From NCBI GenBank assembly GCA_950022655.1, contig OX465590.1:37895218-37959217 (forward strand): a DNA stretch of 64,000 bases, given 5' to 3'. The position numbers and the translations under genes are program-made. This document shows, piece after piece, positions 31,919-43,094 of this stretch. Numbering within the stretch: position 1 is the first letter of the stretch; each line of letters starts with the position of its first letter. The notes under the pieces are model-generated. The model was not told where the DNA came from. It saw nothing but the letters and a program-made list of their open reading frames with translations, and ran no database searches. The stretch is from Alentia gelatinosa (taxonomy: Eukaryota; Annelida; Polychaeta; Phyllodocida; Polynoidae).

Positions 31919-32118
31919 TGAGAGGGGTGCGCCTCAGAAAAGCCTATTGCGTTTCTGGTTATGCATTGATGTGGGAGTACCTTTTATCATTGCATACTCT
32001 AAAGGACATTGATGATGGGGTATATTACACAGAATAATTCTAACAAGAAAATAATTTATAGCTACAGCTAAAGCCAAATCAAATCGACATGTCACCAGTT
32101 GGATAACATCGTAAAACT
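31919..32118. other. Spacer between family J units
   Basis: AT-rich, with no gene or repeat recognised. Confidence 0.4.
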
Positions 32119-32410
32119 GGATGAGGTTTAATCTTGTCCACCGTATTCCACGACTGGAGTTTGGCAAAGTGACTTCATGAGGCGAAGCCGAGTGAAGTCC
32201 GGAGCCAAAACTTCAGGAGTGGAATGCGGTGGCCATGATTAAAACGAATCAGGTTTTGATTTTATCCTACCCTATCTCCTCGATTTTGGAATATTACGTG
32301 ATAACAATGCTGTATGCCACTAGTGGCATATAAAACTCCGTATGCCAGTCAGCGTGGCATACGGAAACCCAATGTTAAGCCTATGGGATTTTATATTAGC
32401 GGTAGGATAA
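32119..32410 (+). repeat. Family J repeat, unit 2
   Basis: Nearly identical to unit 1 and directly joined to unit 3 through TATCGTAAAACT. Confidence 0.92.
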
Positions 32411-32422
32411 TATCGTAAAACT

Positions 32423-32702
32423 GGATGAGTTTCAATCTTGGCCACTGTATGCCATGACTGGAGTTTGGCATAGTGGTTTCACAGGCGAAGCCGAGTGAAG
32501 TCCGCAGCCAAAACTCCAGGAGTGGAATGCAGTGGCCAAAGATTTTGATTTTATCCTACCCCGTCTCCTCGATTTTGGAATATTACGTGATAACAATGCT
32601 GTATGCCACTAGTGGCATATAAAACTCCGTATGCCAGTCAGCGTGGCATACGGAAACTTAATGTTAAGCCTATGGGATTTTATATTAGGGGTAGGATAAA
32701 GG
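32423..32702 (+). repeat. Family J repeat, unit 3
   Basis: More diverged in its left half (GGATGAGTTTCAATCTTGGC); the right half is nearly identical to units 1 and 2. Confidence 0.92.
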
Positions 32703-32902
32703 TGAATAATAACAGTAATATAAACTGTATTCTCCACAGAAGTTTAAACAAATTCTGAACAAATTTGAATTAAACTAGCCAAACAAACAAAAGCAAAATC
32801 ACTCTTCAAACCTACGCAATATTCTCCCATTCTCTCGGGTATTACTACGCATCTACTCCTCTAAGCATACAGCCACTTATATCTGAAACCAATCAATATT
32901 AT

Positions 32903-33012
32903 TAGGAAACGTCCATACTGTGGACGAAACAGTTCCTGTTCGAGGTCAGTCACTGTATAGAATCGACGACTGACCAAGAATGGGAACTATTTCGTCCACA
33001 GTAAGGAAGTTT
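32903..33012. repeat. Foldback repeat (ACTGTGGACGAAACAGTTCC)
   Basis: The arms 32905-32950 and 32965-33010 pair with few mismatches: CTGTGGACGAAACAGTTCC against GGAACTATTTCGTCCACAG. A single arm of the family (ACTTGGGACGAAACGGTTC) lies at about 30972-30990. It abuts a family G copy. Confidence 0.85.
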
Positions 33013-33013
33013 G

Positions 33014-33160
33014 CATATTATTATATACCTCAAATTGATGAAAAAATAGCCATTATAATGACTGCTGAAGCGGGAGTCACAGTGGACATGAACATTATCG
33101 TTACTGCACCCCTAGCAGTGGGCAGTATTTGATAGACATTAGCACACAGGTATATAATAA
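33014..33160 (-). mobile_element. MITE family G copy, reverse
   Basis: Reverse of 30690-30815: TATATACCTCAAATTGATG to GCACACAGGTATATAAT. Confidence 0.88.
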
Positions 33161-33170
33161 TGTGTATTAA

Positions 33171-33443
33171 GGCCCGGCGTCCACCTACTACGATATGGCT
33201 CCGATATGGCCTATGATGCACCTCCCGATAAAAAAACAAAATCTCGTCGGAAGGTCACCTAATATCGGGGCAGTTGACCACGTTTCTGCGATCAGATACC
33301 GACATGTGGTGGATTGGCATATCTAGACATATATATCTACGATTTTGCACCTTTTCGATATGCCTCCGATATTTGCTTTTTGTATCGGTGACATATCGGT
33401 AGGTCTAAATTTCTATCGTAGTAGGTGGATGCCAGGCCTTAAT
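33171..33443. mobile_element. MITE family K copy 2
   Basis: It runs from AAGGCCCGGCGTCCACCTAC to TAGGTGGATGCCAGGCCTTA. The interior matches 25170-25458. It is flanked by TTAA-like bases on both sides. Confidence 0.92.
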
Positions 33444-34438
33444 CTTCCCATTTTCTTGCAGCAGGTCAGTAGCTCCTCAGTTCATGGATTCTTCCTTTAT
33501 GTGGATCGTACAGATGGACAGACCGTTACACATTAGACCCTTTCAACATTTAGCTCATCTGAGGTTTTATAGTCAGAACAGAGTCGCCTTCAGTGACATC
33601 CTATTGGCAATCCCCCGTTCTCTGGTATTATTGCCTACTGTTATTGTGTAGACACCATTAGGCAGAGCCAAAGTACGTCCCCAGAGAACAGATGTACTGA
33701 CAGCAGGTCCCATCAGCCAATTGCTAATACATGTAGTCCCTGTATCTGTATCACTTTCAGCAGGCTCCTTCCGCGAGAGACCTAGACTGGCTTCAGTCCC
33801 TGCATCCTATTGTAAAGTCTTGGACCCTACTTGCGTAAGGAGTAGACCTTAAGAAGAGAAAGTCAGAACCCAACACAGAAGTACTAGGTATTACTCTGAG
33901 TCAGAACCTGAGACTAACTGTTTATTGACAGGAATGGGTCTTGGTTTTATACCCTTAGCAGGGGGTTGACATGACAGGCTGACATCTGTGAGCTCTGCGC
34001 TCTCATTGGCTGTTGTACCAACAGCCAATAGGGGAAGACCAAATCCGTTCCGGTTGAGTGTCCGTTCCGGTCTGTTGCACATGTCAGGAGGCCGCTCATG
34101 ACACTGAACAACTCAAAGTGTCATAGGTGGAGCGACCTGCCCTCATGTGGGCAGACCTAGAGCTGAGCGATAATAGGGGTATAATATGCCATTCAAAGCA
34201 TGGCAGCCCTACTGTAAACATAAGGGAGGAGGTTACTAACCAAAATGGCGACTGGTCCAATTCAGTCAATTTGTTCCTCAATAATTAAGGGTAATTTAGA
34301 TAATTACTTTCTTCTTATAGAAACCAATATTACATGGCCACGATAGGGATGTATAGACCAGAACTTTACACTATGGCTACCCCTACACCTACCTCACCCC
34401 TCCCCACAAGTATATTTAGACTGGCTTCAGTCCTTGCA
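33444..34438. other. Non-coding stretch with repeat scraps
   Basis: CTCAGTTCATGGA-TTCTT near 33475 recurs at 38396. CTAGACTGGCTTCAGTCCCT near 33783 and 34425 is the end of the 13.9/22.5-kb repeat. No gene was recognised. Confidence 0.4.
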
Positions 34439-34826
34439 TCCTCGCCCGGCGTTTACATTAGACGACTAAATATGAGACTGTAGATCGGCAAGCTAATAGT
34501 CGTCAGGTGGGGGCAATGTCCACCGTAAAAGTGGTCGACCTCAGAATGTACTCAAGCATTTACACTGATGACTGAATTTTCACAGAATCGCCGCCAATCT
34601 AGACGACTATTTCAATCTGGCTTGAAATGATCGCCCGTCTTAGAGCGTGTTCAATAGTCGTCAGGTGGTGCCAGATTGAGTTATCTGATGTAATTAGACA
34701 ATCTGCAGTCTCCACATGCTTGACGTTCATACTAGACGATTTCCAGCTTTTTATGCCTGATAGTCGTCAGGCAGTGCAAAATGCCAGAATCGCTGGCCAG
34801 AACTGTCTAGTATAAGCGCCGGGTAT
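34439..34826. mobile_element. MITE family M (TIR CCCGGCGTTTACAYTAGACG)
   Basis: The left end CCCGGCGTTTACATTAGACG and the inverted right end (CTAGTATAAGCGCCGGG) frame a non-coding interior with several GTCGTCAGG/TAGTCGTC motifs. Related ends border the complex element at 58008-59976. Confidence 0.8.
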
Positions 34827-35154
34827 GGCTACCCCTCCAACTACCTCCCCGCTCCTCGTGGGGAGATTCCTTGGGCTGTCAGGTCTCAGGGAAAGCCCAA
34901 TGTTGCAATGTAGTTTTATTTCTTAATAATATCCATAAACAAAGACTTGAGCGAGTCTACAAAGGACTGTTTCCACAAGTGACAAGACCTGAACCAAGGT
35001 ACTCTCTTCATTCTTATTGAAGACATACCTCTTTATTTGTAAATATATCCCAGTCGTTTTATAATGGCTGCTTTTCAGAATATATGAGAGTGTATAGGAT
35101 AAAGTTGTATATCCATCACACATATGTTGTGGTCTATCATTACAATCAGCCTAA

Positions 35155-35200
35155 AGGGGGAGGGGATGTCCACCAACACGATTTTCGCCATAGGGAGAGT
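35155..35200. mobile_element. Single MITE end of the TCCACCAAC group
   Basis: GGGGATGTCCACCAACACGA resembles the ends at 11811, 51543 and 52788. No partner end was found. Confidence 0.4.
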
Positions 35201-35938
35201 ATCGTATAGGTTGCCGATGAAAGATTATATTGCATCAAATAGAAACGAGAATTCGTAGAAATGGAACAGAAATCAGATGCACATGGAGATTCTAAAGCAG
35301 TGATTCCAGAATTATTTCCATATTTTCTTTAAATTCATAGGTGGATATTTTGTTCTTATCATTTACCTTAATCAATTACTTTTTGCAGTTGAATTTAAGC
35401 ACTTGTCTGTAAAGGAAGGCATAAATAAACACAATGCAGATTTGTGATATATGAGTCGCACAATTTAAAAATCCCAATTGTTTTGAATTTAGTTATTGCA
35501 ACGACGCACAGGTTTTCCCGACACGGTTTATAATGCACACCAATGCACTGCAGTGACCTCCAGGGAATAGTAGGCTGCATTACTATATGGGTCAGATTTT
35601 TGAAACCTGCTAAATTCAGCTTTGAGCCTGGGATAAAACACGCAAAAAAAAATTTCCGAATAATACTTCTTTTTATATTTTATGTTACTCACCTACTAAG
35701 TACGTTCCAGAAAAATATTATTCCAACAAAATCAGATCAATGGTTTAGATTTGAGAGCCTTTTGAAGTTGTGTATAATACTGCATGTTGTCCAACCCCCT
35801 AAATATCTGAAATTTCAAGAAATGTTATAAATGCTTATAACTTAAGAATGACTAATATTATACGGTGACACACATTATATTTTATCCAAAATACCTTTTT
35901 CATATATTAGATTTAAAAGAAAAGCTCTAAACCATATT
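35201..35938. other. AT-rich non-coding stretch
   Basis: No gene was recognised. One CATGTTGTCCAACCCCCTAA near 35783 is a diverged relative of the motif cluster that follows. Confidence 0.35.
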
Positions 35939-36187
35939 TGGGGTGTTGGGCAACACAGGGGTGTCGGACAACACGAGGGGTGTCGGACAACACGTTAATA
36001 GAATTACTCAGAACAATGAGAAAAATAATATTTGAGGCTATAATACTTTATATTTTTAATGAAATGATAATAAGCTATATTTCACAAAGCAAACCACTCA
36101 ATTACTGATAAAAAACAACCCCAAAATCATAACTTGTAAAACAGCGTGTTGTCCGACACCCCGGGGTGTCGGACAACACGTGTTCAG
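35939..36187. repeat. GGGGTGTCGGACAACACG motif cluster with 36-bp palindrome
   Basis: Three tandem copies lie at 35939-35995 (the first diverged). A perfect 36-bp palindrome at 36145-36180 is two copies head to head (CGTGTTGTCCGACACCCC and its complement). Further diverged copies are near 35783 and 36330. Function unknown. Confidence 0.9.
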
Positions 36188-37090
36188 TTTTTGAACAATA
36201 AAAAGTATATTTTTTTATTTAGAAAAAAACCAACCTGGATATTCATGAGTGGTAGGGGTACTTAACATAACCAATGATATTTGTTATTCTATTATGATTT
36301 TTTTTTCTTTTACAAATCCTTTAGAAGTGTGTTGTCCAACAACCCATGATTTTGGAAAAATATCATCATGGGATCATAATGTTCTGATATCAGGATGGAT
36401 AATCCGATTGTGTTGAAACTTTCAGGTATCACAGTCAGGATTCTGGTCAACATTGTACCATAAAGAAAAATTAATTTCTCACTATATATCTCATTAGTAT
36501 TTTCCTCTGAAAGTCGGGGTCTTGAACAAGATACTCTATGGGTCTCTATGTTGGAAAATTTGAAGGTCCTGGATAGTTTTTACCATTTTAATATTTTTTT
36601 CAATCTTTTACCAATTTTCTAAATAATATTGTCTACACTTCTCATGACATATGCTTTAAACATGTTAATAAATACAATTTGCTCGAAATTGTGTCTCCCA
36701 GATTTTGAACAAAGCAAAAATCAATAGAAAAACACAGTTTTTTTTGATTTTCGGAAGGAAAAATTCCTCAGAGCTCTACAAAACCCTATGTTGGAAAGAA
36801 AGATTATCAAAAGATACACCAAATAATTTCATTTTTACATTCATGAGATACGTTTATACAACATGAACCTTGAATAAGCTTATTTTGGCAATTTAGCAGG
36901 TTTTAAAAATCCCACCCATATACCCATGCCGTATTTACTGTAAATATGTACCGTTTTGACATATAACGTAAAAATACTATACGGTCCACTGGTCCGTACA
37001 CTAAAATACGGACCACCTTGCCAAACACGTTTATTAACATATCAGTTGTTAAAAATTAAATTAATGATTTAAAAAAAAAATTATGGGTAT
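36188..37090. other. AT-rich non-coding stretch
   Basis: No gene or shared repeat, apart from the diverged GTGTGTTGTCCAACAACCC near 36328. Confidence 0.35.
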
Positions 37091-37094
37091 ATAG

Positions 37095-37247
37095 TAAATA
37101 TATAACGTCCAACCATGCTTGTACAAGTCACAGAAATCGATGATAATTTATGGTTTGTACGGAACTCGGCATAAATGCCTCGTTCTGTACAAACGGTAAA
37201 TTACCATCTCGTTCTGTGACTTGTACAGCATGGTCAGGACGTTCTAT
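37095..37247. repeat. Foldback repeat
   Basis: The arms pair over roughly 65 bp: ACCATGCTTGTACAAGTCAC against GTGACTTGTACAGCATGGT, and TGGTTTGTACGGAAC against GTTCTGTACAAACGG. Confidence 0.85.
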
Positions 37248-37269
37248 ATAACTACCATATGGGCAATCT

Positions 37270-37477
37270 GGGGCCCGTTGAATTAATACATGATCGCACA
37301 TGAAGACCCTTGTTTGTACGCCAAGGAGATCATAGGATTATTCAACACTTATGGACAACTTTATGGACGGCTACAACAGTCTTAATGAACAAACCTAAAA
37401 TGTATTAAATGATAGCCCTTGTACAAGGAACAAAAAAGGGTCATCATGAACGATCCCACATTATCAAACAGGCCCCA
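37270..37477. mobile_element. MITE family L copy 3
   Basis: It runs from GGGGCCCGTTGAATTAATAC to TTATCAAACAGGCCCC, with the interior as in 26862-27081. Confidence 0.88.
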
Positions 37478-37649
37478 GACATCGTAGTTGATTGAGAGGT
37501 CTTCAATGTCTATCATATTAGGTGGAAAACCCCTTTTAATCTATATCATTGATTAGAGCTCAAAGTCTATAGCATTTCCGGTTTTACTGAACTGAAAGGA
37601 ATCATGCTTGAAATAATTATTACAAAACTTTTTCTCCAGATGATTGATA

Positions 37650-37895
37650 TCTATCTATATATGACTGTGCCTGGTCAACTGCGGAGTCGTACAAGTAGGC
37701 TACTCTGTATTGCCCATATCTGTCTTGGGGCTACTTGACTTGACTTTGTTGTTTTTCTAAAAATGCTGGTGTCACAATTTGCTATGGCCACTGGAGCCCA
37801 CTAAAAACAGGGTATCCCTCTCCCTAGTGGGTTCTCCAGCATAAATAAAAGATTTAAAATCAAACAAAAATCAAACAAAAAACAAAAATTGGTCC
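37650..37895 (+). repeat. Probable LINE 3'-UTR with A-rich tail
   Basis: AGCATAAATAAAAG is followed by an A-rich (TCAAACAAAAA)n tail at 37846-37895, as at a retroelement 3' end. No coding part was seen. Confidence 0.4.
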
Positions 37896-38435
37896 ACACA
37901 CAACGTCTCACACCGTTGATACTTAGAAAAATGTTTCATTTCCTTCCGTAAATGGTGCCTATCATGGTACTTGACAAAAAATGCCCTCATATCAGAGGCA
38001 ATTTGTTCGAGAACGTGACCTTGTCTCATTATGACTCGACCCATTTAACTGGACTCAAACAAGGTACTGACACAGAGAACCTAACTAACTGGATCAAATC
38101 AAATGGCATTCCTCGCACCGACCCCATCAGTTAAGTCATTGCTATTCATTACAAACCAAACTGTAAAGTCAACATCACATTTCATCAGAATGAATTTCCC
38201 TGGAGCCAAAGAAATGTGGCCAGAGTGAACATGCCACATCCCAGGCACTTCCTTGGCATTTTTATACTCGCAGCTTGTGTCCGGAATTTTCTTAATCAAG
38301 TAGCAATCGAATTTCTTTTTTTTAATATTTCCCTCTTTAAAAGGCTTAGAAGGTGTTTAACTCTTCCTGTTTACGTTCACTAGGTTAAGAGTTCCTCAGT
38401 TCATGGACGGTTCTTTCGTGTGGATTGCCTCATGG
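37896..38435. other. Non-coding stretch, nothing recognised
   Basis: Short frames only. Confidence 0.3.
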
Positions 38436-38592
38436 TTTGTTATCCATGCTATACAAAGACCCCAGAGAAAATATATGTAAACCACAACCCATTATATAAA
38501 ACCTGTCAGATACCATAACTGTGGTATACGGATCCAAATTTGGGGTTAACGGCCTCAAAGCCATGGTATACGGAAAATATGGTCCCTTTGTG

Positions 38593-38596
38593 GTAT
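38593..38596. other. Target-site duplication GTAT, left
   Basis: GTAT precedes the left LTR, and GTAT (50869-50872) follows the right LTR. Four bases is usual for Ty3/Gypsy integrases. Confidence 0.85.
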
Positions 38597-39127
38597 TGTG
38601 GTGGTCGCCGCCTGTCTAGCAGGTTGGATGACCCCAATCCGGAACGCTAGTTCCAGGCAGGATCCCACCCTACGCACTTACGTAGGTTGGTTCGGTTTTC
38701 GGTTAGTTTGCACAGACCTATTCACACATAACACAACAACGTCACTTAATAAACAAGGGTGTTTATTAATCACTTACTTCCCGGAAAGATCTGGAAGATC
38801 TTCCCTACAAGTACAGTACCCTAGCACATAGGTGCTAGGTAACGCTGGATAGGCCAATCCGGAGGATCAGCCTAACCACCAGGAAGGTTACAAGAACCCG
38901 CCTGCAAAGTGAGGGCCCAAGGATCCGTTCCGTAGAAGGGACGCGCGAGGACAGCCTGTCGACCTACTGTGAACGCTGAGTATATATACTAAGCGTTACG
39001 TAATCCCGGTCTCCGCCGCGCCACTCTCGTGTGCGGCGTTGTCCGGAATCACTGCACAGTAAGGATCGGCATATCGCGCCACCTTCCGTGAAACAAACGA
39101 ACACTGCTGGATTCCCGTCCCACTACA
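38597..39127 (-). repeat. 3' LTR (531 bp)
   Basis: On the minus strand it starts TGTAGTGGGACGGG and ends GGCGACCACCACA (TG..CA). A TATA-like TATATATA lies at about 38980-38988 and an AATAAA on the minus strand at 38762-38767, giving a plausible U3-R-U5 order. It is nearly identical to 50340-50868. Confidence 0.95.
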
Positions 39128-39140
39128 TTACCCCTCCCAG
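39128..39140 (-). other. Polypurine tract
   Basis: The minus-strand sequence CTGGGAGGGGTAA directly precedes the 3' LTR. This is the expected place for the plus-strand primer of reverse transcription. Confidence 0.85.
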
Positions 39141-40424
39141 TTTTTACTAAGGGGGGAACCAAGGCAGCCATTTTGCTGCTAAGGGACTACCCAATTAAAA
39201 ATTACAACATATATCCAGCAGTTCTTGGTCTACTCTCCAGCTTCCTGGTGTTCACAAGAATTCACTGATACCAACGTATAAGTGAAAAAGGTGGAATTGT
39301 AAGATGGAGAAATTATTAAAAATATGGAAGATATGACATTTAGGAAAGAGGAAACGACATTTGAAGAATGAAGGACTAGCCTTGCTAGCACCTTGAATAA
39401 ATGTGATATTCACCCATCTTGAGCCGGGGAGCGGGTTCTTGAGCGTTGGGCAGGGAGGACTCGACAGTCGCGGACCTACAGGTGGTCAGCCCGGCCTGTC
39501 GAGCACTCTGCCTCCAGCTGTTCCGGATCTTGTTGAAGTCCTCTGTTAGCTCCCGGCGAGTGAAGTGTCGTTCTCTTTCTCATCTTAAAGTATCGAGCCC
39601 AGCTGGCCCATCGGCGTAGCAGACCTACTACATTCAGCCCGATGCCGACGGGTGCTGGGCTTCCCACTGTTCTTCAAGTTGGAAGACATCCATATGTAGA
39701 GAAGGGTTAGCCTCGCTAAACACCTTCCGAGTTGAAAGTTTCCGAATACGGAAATAACGGCCAAAAAGGCAAAACAATTCTCCATCCACCTGGTAAGAGT
39801 GTGTGGTATCAGTGTTCTTTCATTTTGACTCCAGCTATACTGGCATATATTTTTTTTTCTCGGCTCGAATCGAGTACCAATTAAGGCCCCAATTCTAAGC
39901 CGGATTCAGAACTTACGATCACCGACCCAAGGTAGAAATAGCCGGCGTAATCCATCAGATCAGGGGTTACGCCTACTATCTCACTATCGAGTCGATGAAC
40001 TCAGTTCCGACACAGACCTGGTAAGTCAGATCTATACCCGAAAGGCACAATCTTCCTTACCTGGTACCACACCACAGGCCGGAGGTTTTCGTGATGGGGG
40101 CCTATTACGGGCCTGACCATCGAGAGAACCTTCAGCCGTCTGAAACCAGGGTTGTGCCTTAGGGAAGTCATTTTACTGACTTTCCCCAGCCCCAACCCAG
40201 GATCGCTTATTATTGGTTACTCCTAACTTTCCCTCTACCCCTCCCAGCGATCCTTGCGGTTCGCAGAGAAAGTGCAGAATTCTGGCTAGGAGGCCACATT
40301 CTGGAAGTAGCTAGGTCGGAAAATTTTTTTTCCTCCCCGGGACTTCCCATACCCGTCTGACTTCGGATCCAGGAGAGTTGTTGGCTCTGCCGGTTCCGAG
40401 TTTAGACGGCGTCTTCCCGGCTTG
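39141..40424 (-). other. Long 3' non-coding region of the Gypsy element
   Basis: About 1.3 kb lies between the accessory frame and the purine tract. Short open frames at 39476-39785 and 40001-40195 have no recognisable domain. A second copy of the purine-tract core lies at 40236-40247. Confidence 0.6.
40236..40247 (-). other. Second purine-tract-like site
   Basis: CTGGGAGGGGTA (minus strand) is identical over 12 bp to the tract beside the LTR at 39129-39140 but sits 1.1 kb inside the element. It could be a second plus-strand priming site or a trace of a duplicated 3' end. Confidence 0.5.
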
Positions 40425-43082
40425 TTAGGCACCAGCCGAGTCGGTCATTGTCAACCCCTTAATATCCTCGTCGGAGGACATCCTGAGGTCGAGAAGGTCC
40501 GACTGGCTTGGTGCGCTAGCCGTCGGTGGAACCGACGTTGCCAGGGCGGTCCTCTCTGGTCGCAGTGGACTCAGCGCAGATGTAGGCTGCAACTGAGACA
40601 TCAACTGCTGTAGAGAGGTTGGTCCGGTATCTAAAAAGATTCCAGACTCCAATGGGATGATGTTGGCATTCACCCCCAGTGCCCCACTTGGTTCCTCGGG
40701 CTGATCTACCGGCTTAGCCCTGGAAGGCTTTGCTGATTTTTCAGCCCGTGTCACGGCGGGAGGCCTCCTCGGCTGTAGGACTTCAGTCTGATCCTGTGGG
40801 GTCTGACCGGGTCCTGACAGCGGAGTATCTACACTGACATCCATGGGCTGAGCTGCTATGGATGTAGTGTCCTGATGGGAAGTTTCTTCCACGGGTGACC
40901 ATCCCAACATGCCAGCGAGTTGCTGACGTGTCGGGTTTGATTCTTCCGTGGTGAACTGAAGAAATCTTCCCCGGCTCCTTTGACGGGCCAACCACGCTTC
41001 CTCAAGGGCTTGCGGGTCGTCACCGATGTCATAGAGTGACATACCCAAGTGCCGAAGACAACGTTCATCTTGGCGATGGGTCTGGGCTTCCGCCCGGGCA
41101 AACCTCGACTGGGCCGTGGTTTTCGCAATACGCGCGTCCTCTAAGTCCAACGCGTATTGTTTAGCCAGGCCTTTCGTGGCTTCTCTTACCTCGAATCGGG
41201 CTAGGTTCACTAGCTCCTTAATGAGGCCTTCATGGAGAGACTGCGCGCCCGTTCGGACACGGCCCTCCAAGGTGCCACCTATATGCGACTCTAGCTGATC
41301 CGCCCGTTGGACGTATTCAACAGACATCGCACAGGGAGAAGAAGTCACCTTCGACGCAACGGGTGGTTGTGTCGTTGGTTTCTTCTTTACCTCAACAACC
41401 GGGTTGGCTGGTGGAGGGAGTGCCGGAAAGGCCTCTTCTTCCTCAACTTTCCCGGGTGCTTGGGTAACACCTCTGTTGAGCGGGGAAACTCCCGAGAGAC
41501 TTGAGCTAGGACGAGTCCCAGCTGGTTTTTCTACGGGTCCGCGGGCTTTTGAAGCCGTTGGAACGTTTCCTCCACTCAGGTCTGAGAGGACTTTCAATCC
41601 CCCAGACAACTTTGGCCCTACCTGGTAAGCAGCTTCCACCACGTCAGCGATGGTGTGCTTACCCGGAGCCAATTTCTTTCTGGGCTTCCGACTGGATCGC
41701 TCAGAAGTGTTAGTCTCGCTGGAAGAGGACGATGACAGCTTCTTGACCCGTCGTTTAGCCTTCGAGGACTTTTGAGACGGTTCCCGGCTAAGGGACCGTT
41801 TCTTCCTCGACTCTTTTGACATCTGTCGATGTTTTGAAGCGGATAGCATCAGACTCCCGAACCAGCCAGGATTCTTCTTCCATCCGATCTTAAACAGTCG
41901 ACCGTCTGTCACACAAGTCTCGGGTTCCGGTTTGCCTCTCTGAGCCTCGGAACCTAAGTCAACGAATCTCTGCCACAGATTCATGACCCGTTCCCGAGCA
42001 GCAGCACCAGCAGTCCGGTGTTCCCGGGCAATGTGTCTGACTAGACACGATCGCCTGGAACTGGCACACCCAGCCTGACGAGAACCACCCTTCTTGCCAA
42101 GGCACTGTAGCCATGGTCGTTCGGCTAAGTGTACCTCTACGAGGTGCCTAGCGTAACGACCTTCAGTCGCGTAGGTCGGTGACAATTTCTTGTCCCTGCC
42201 ATGGCAACTCAAGAAGACACAATGATTGCCGTTCCCAAACTTGTGCCATGCGTACGCGATCCGGTCTTTGACCTGATCCTCGTACTTCAGCCGGCTAACT
42301 CGGGAAACTCCTTTCACCCGGTCTATGTACCAGGCGTTGGGAGAACCTTCGTCAACTAGCCACTCCTCGTCATCCGAGGTTCCATCTAAACCGACACCAT
42401 CGGGGATGTAATGTCGGTTCCCATGACGGAGATCTTCTAGGCAAGTGTAAGTCTTGCCCAGCAAAGAGGCGGGTATCTGTCTAGCTACCGTTCTCTTCCC
42501 AGCCCGCTTTACGCCAGGTTGGAAATCACCGTCATCATTGTCGGGGTTGGATGGGACCAGGGGTTTAGCCTTGTCCATCTCCGTTCCCCAACACTTGACC
42601 TCTCCGCCACCTGTGGCACCTGTTGAGGTACTCGGTGTAGCGTCAGCCGCACCAGGTCCAGCCTGCGCCGCGGGTTTGTCCGAGCCTTTCGACTCAGCCC
42701 CCTTCGACTCCTCACGCTTCCCGGTTTGAGGTTTCCCTTTCTCCGAGTCACGCGATTCCGGCTGACCTCCTGTCCTTTCTAGCTCCGCCTCAGCCCGTTT
42801 CCGGGCTGCACGACGGAGTCGCTTCCGGTTCTGTTTCGAAAGCTGCGGCTCAGTCTTGTCAGCTTCCCGAGGTTTTGACACCTCAGTCTTACTGACAGAC
42901 TTCCCCGGCGCGGGTTTAGCCGGTGTTGACACCGGTTTCTCACCTTTGCTGGACGACCCTTTTACAGAGTCGTCCCCAACTGACGAATCAGTCTCCATAG
43001 CCGTCTCTGTCCCAGCCTCAGACTTTCCGGGTTTTGCTACCGGACCCGGGGCCAAAAAGGTCCTGGCTTCCGCCAGCTCCAC
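40425..43082 (-). CDS. Accessory protein of the Gypsy element, two C2H2-like fingers (885 aa)
   Basis: I do not recognise this protein. The frame is open for 885 codons from a GTG at 43082; the first ATG is codon 29. It is in the same frame as the 170-aa frame upstream, separated by one TAG (43095-43097). It has a Ser/Lys/Pro-rich N-terminus with a basic NLS-like cluster (about 83-98, KQNRKRLRRAARKR), then two finger-like motifs: C288, C293, H313, H318 and C327, C339, H350, H355, with a spare C346. An RS/KR-rich linker follows (about 421-472), a Pro-rich part, a predicted helical block (about 600-710) and an acidic tail. There is no signal peptide, membrane segment or RT/integrase motif. This suggests a nuclear, nucleic-acid-binding or gag-like role (inference). 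It is open while pol is broken. Confidence 0.75.
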   Translation of the reverse strand: MELAEARTFLAPGPVAKPGKSEAGTETAMETDSSVGDDSVKGSSSKGEKPVSTPAKPAPGKSVSKTEVSKPREADKTEPQLSKQNRKRLRRAARKRAEAELERTGGQPESRDSEKGKPQTGKREESKGAESKGSDKPAAQAGPGAADATPSTSTGATGGGEVKCWGTEMDKAKPLVPSNPDNDDGDFQPGVKRAGKRTVARQIPASLLGKTYTCLEDLRHGNRHYIPDGVGLDGTSDDEEWLVDEGSPNAWYIDRVKGVSRVSRLKYEDQVKDRIAYAWHKFGNGNHCVFLSCHGRDKKLSPTYATEGRYARHLVEVHLAERPWLQCLGKKGGSRQAGCASSRRSCLVRHIAREHRTAGAAARERVMNLWQRFVDLGSEAQRGKPEPETCVTDGRLFKIGWKKNPGWFGSLMLSASKHRQMSKESRKKRSLSREPSQKSSKAKRRVKKLSSSSSSETNTSERSSRKPRKKLAPGKHTIADVVEAAYQVGPKLSGGLKVLSDLSGGNVPTASKARGPVEKPAGTRPSSSLSGVSPLNRGVTQAPGKVEEEEAFPALPPPANPVVEVKKKPTTQPPVASKVTSSPCAMSVEYVQRADQLESHIGGTLEGRVRTGAQSLHEGLIKELVNLARFEVREATKGLAKQYALDLEDARIAKTTAQSRFARAEAQTHRQDERCLRHLGMSLYDIGDDPQALEEAWLARQRSRGRFLQFTTEESNPTRQQLAGMLGWSPVEETSHQDTTSIAAQPMDVSVDTPLSGPGQTPQDQTEVLQPRRPPAVTRAEKSAKPSRAKPVDQPEEPSGALGVNANIIPLESGIFLDTGPTSLQQLMSQLQPTSALSPLRPERTALATSVPPTASAPSQSDLLDLRMSSDEDIKGLTMTDSAGA

Positions 43083-43094
43083 TCCGGGTGGAGT

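Noticed and set aside
38598..38831. Frame inside the LTR, repeated at 50278-50574
   Set aside because: Present in both LTRs, no domain; LTR sequence is expected to be non-coding.
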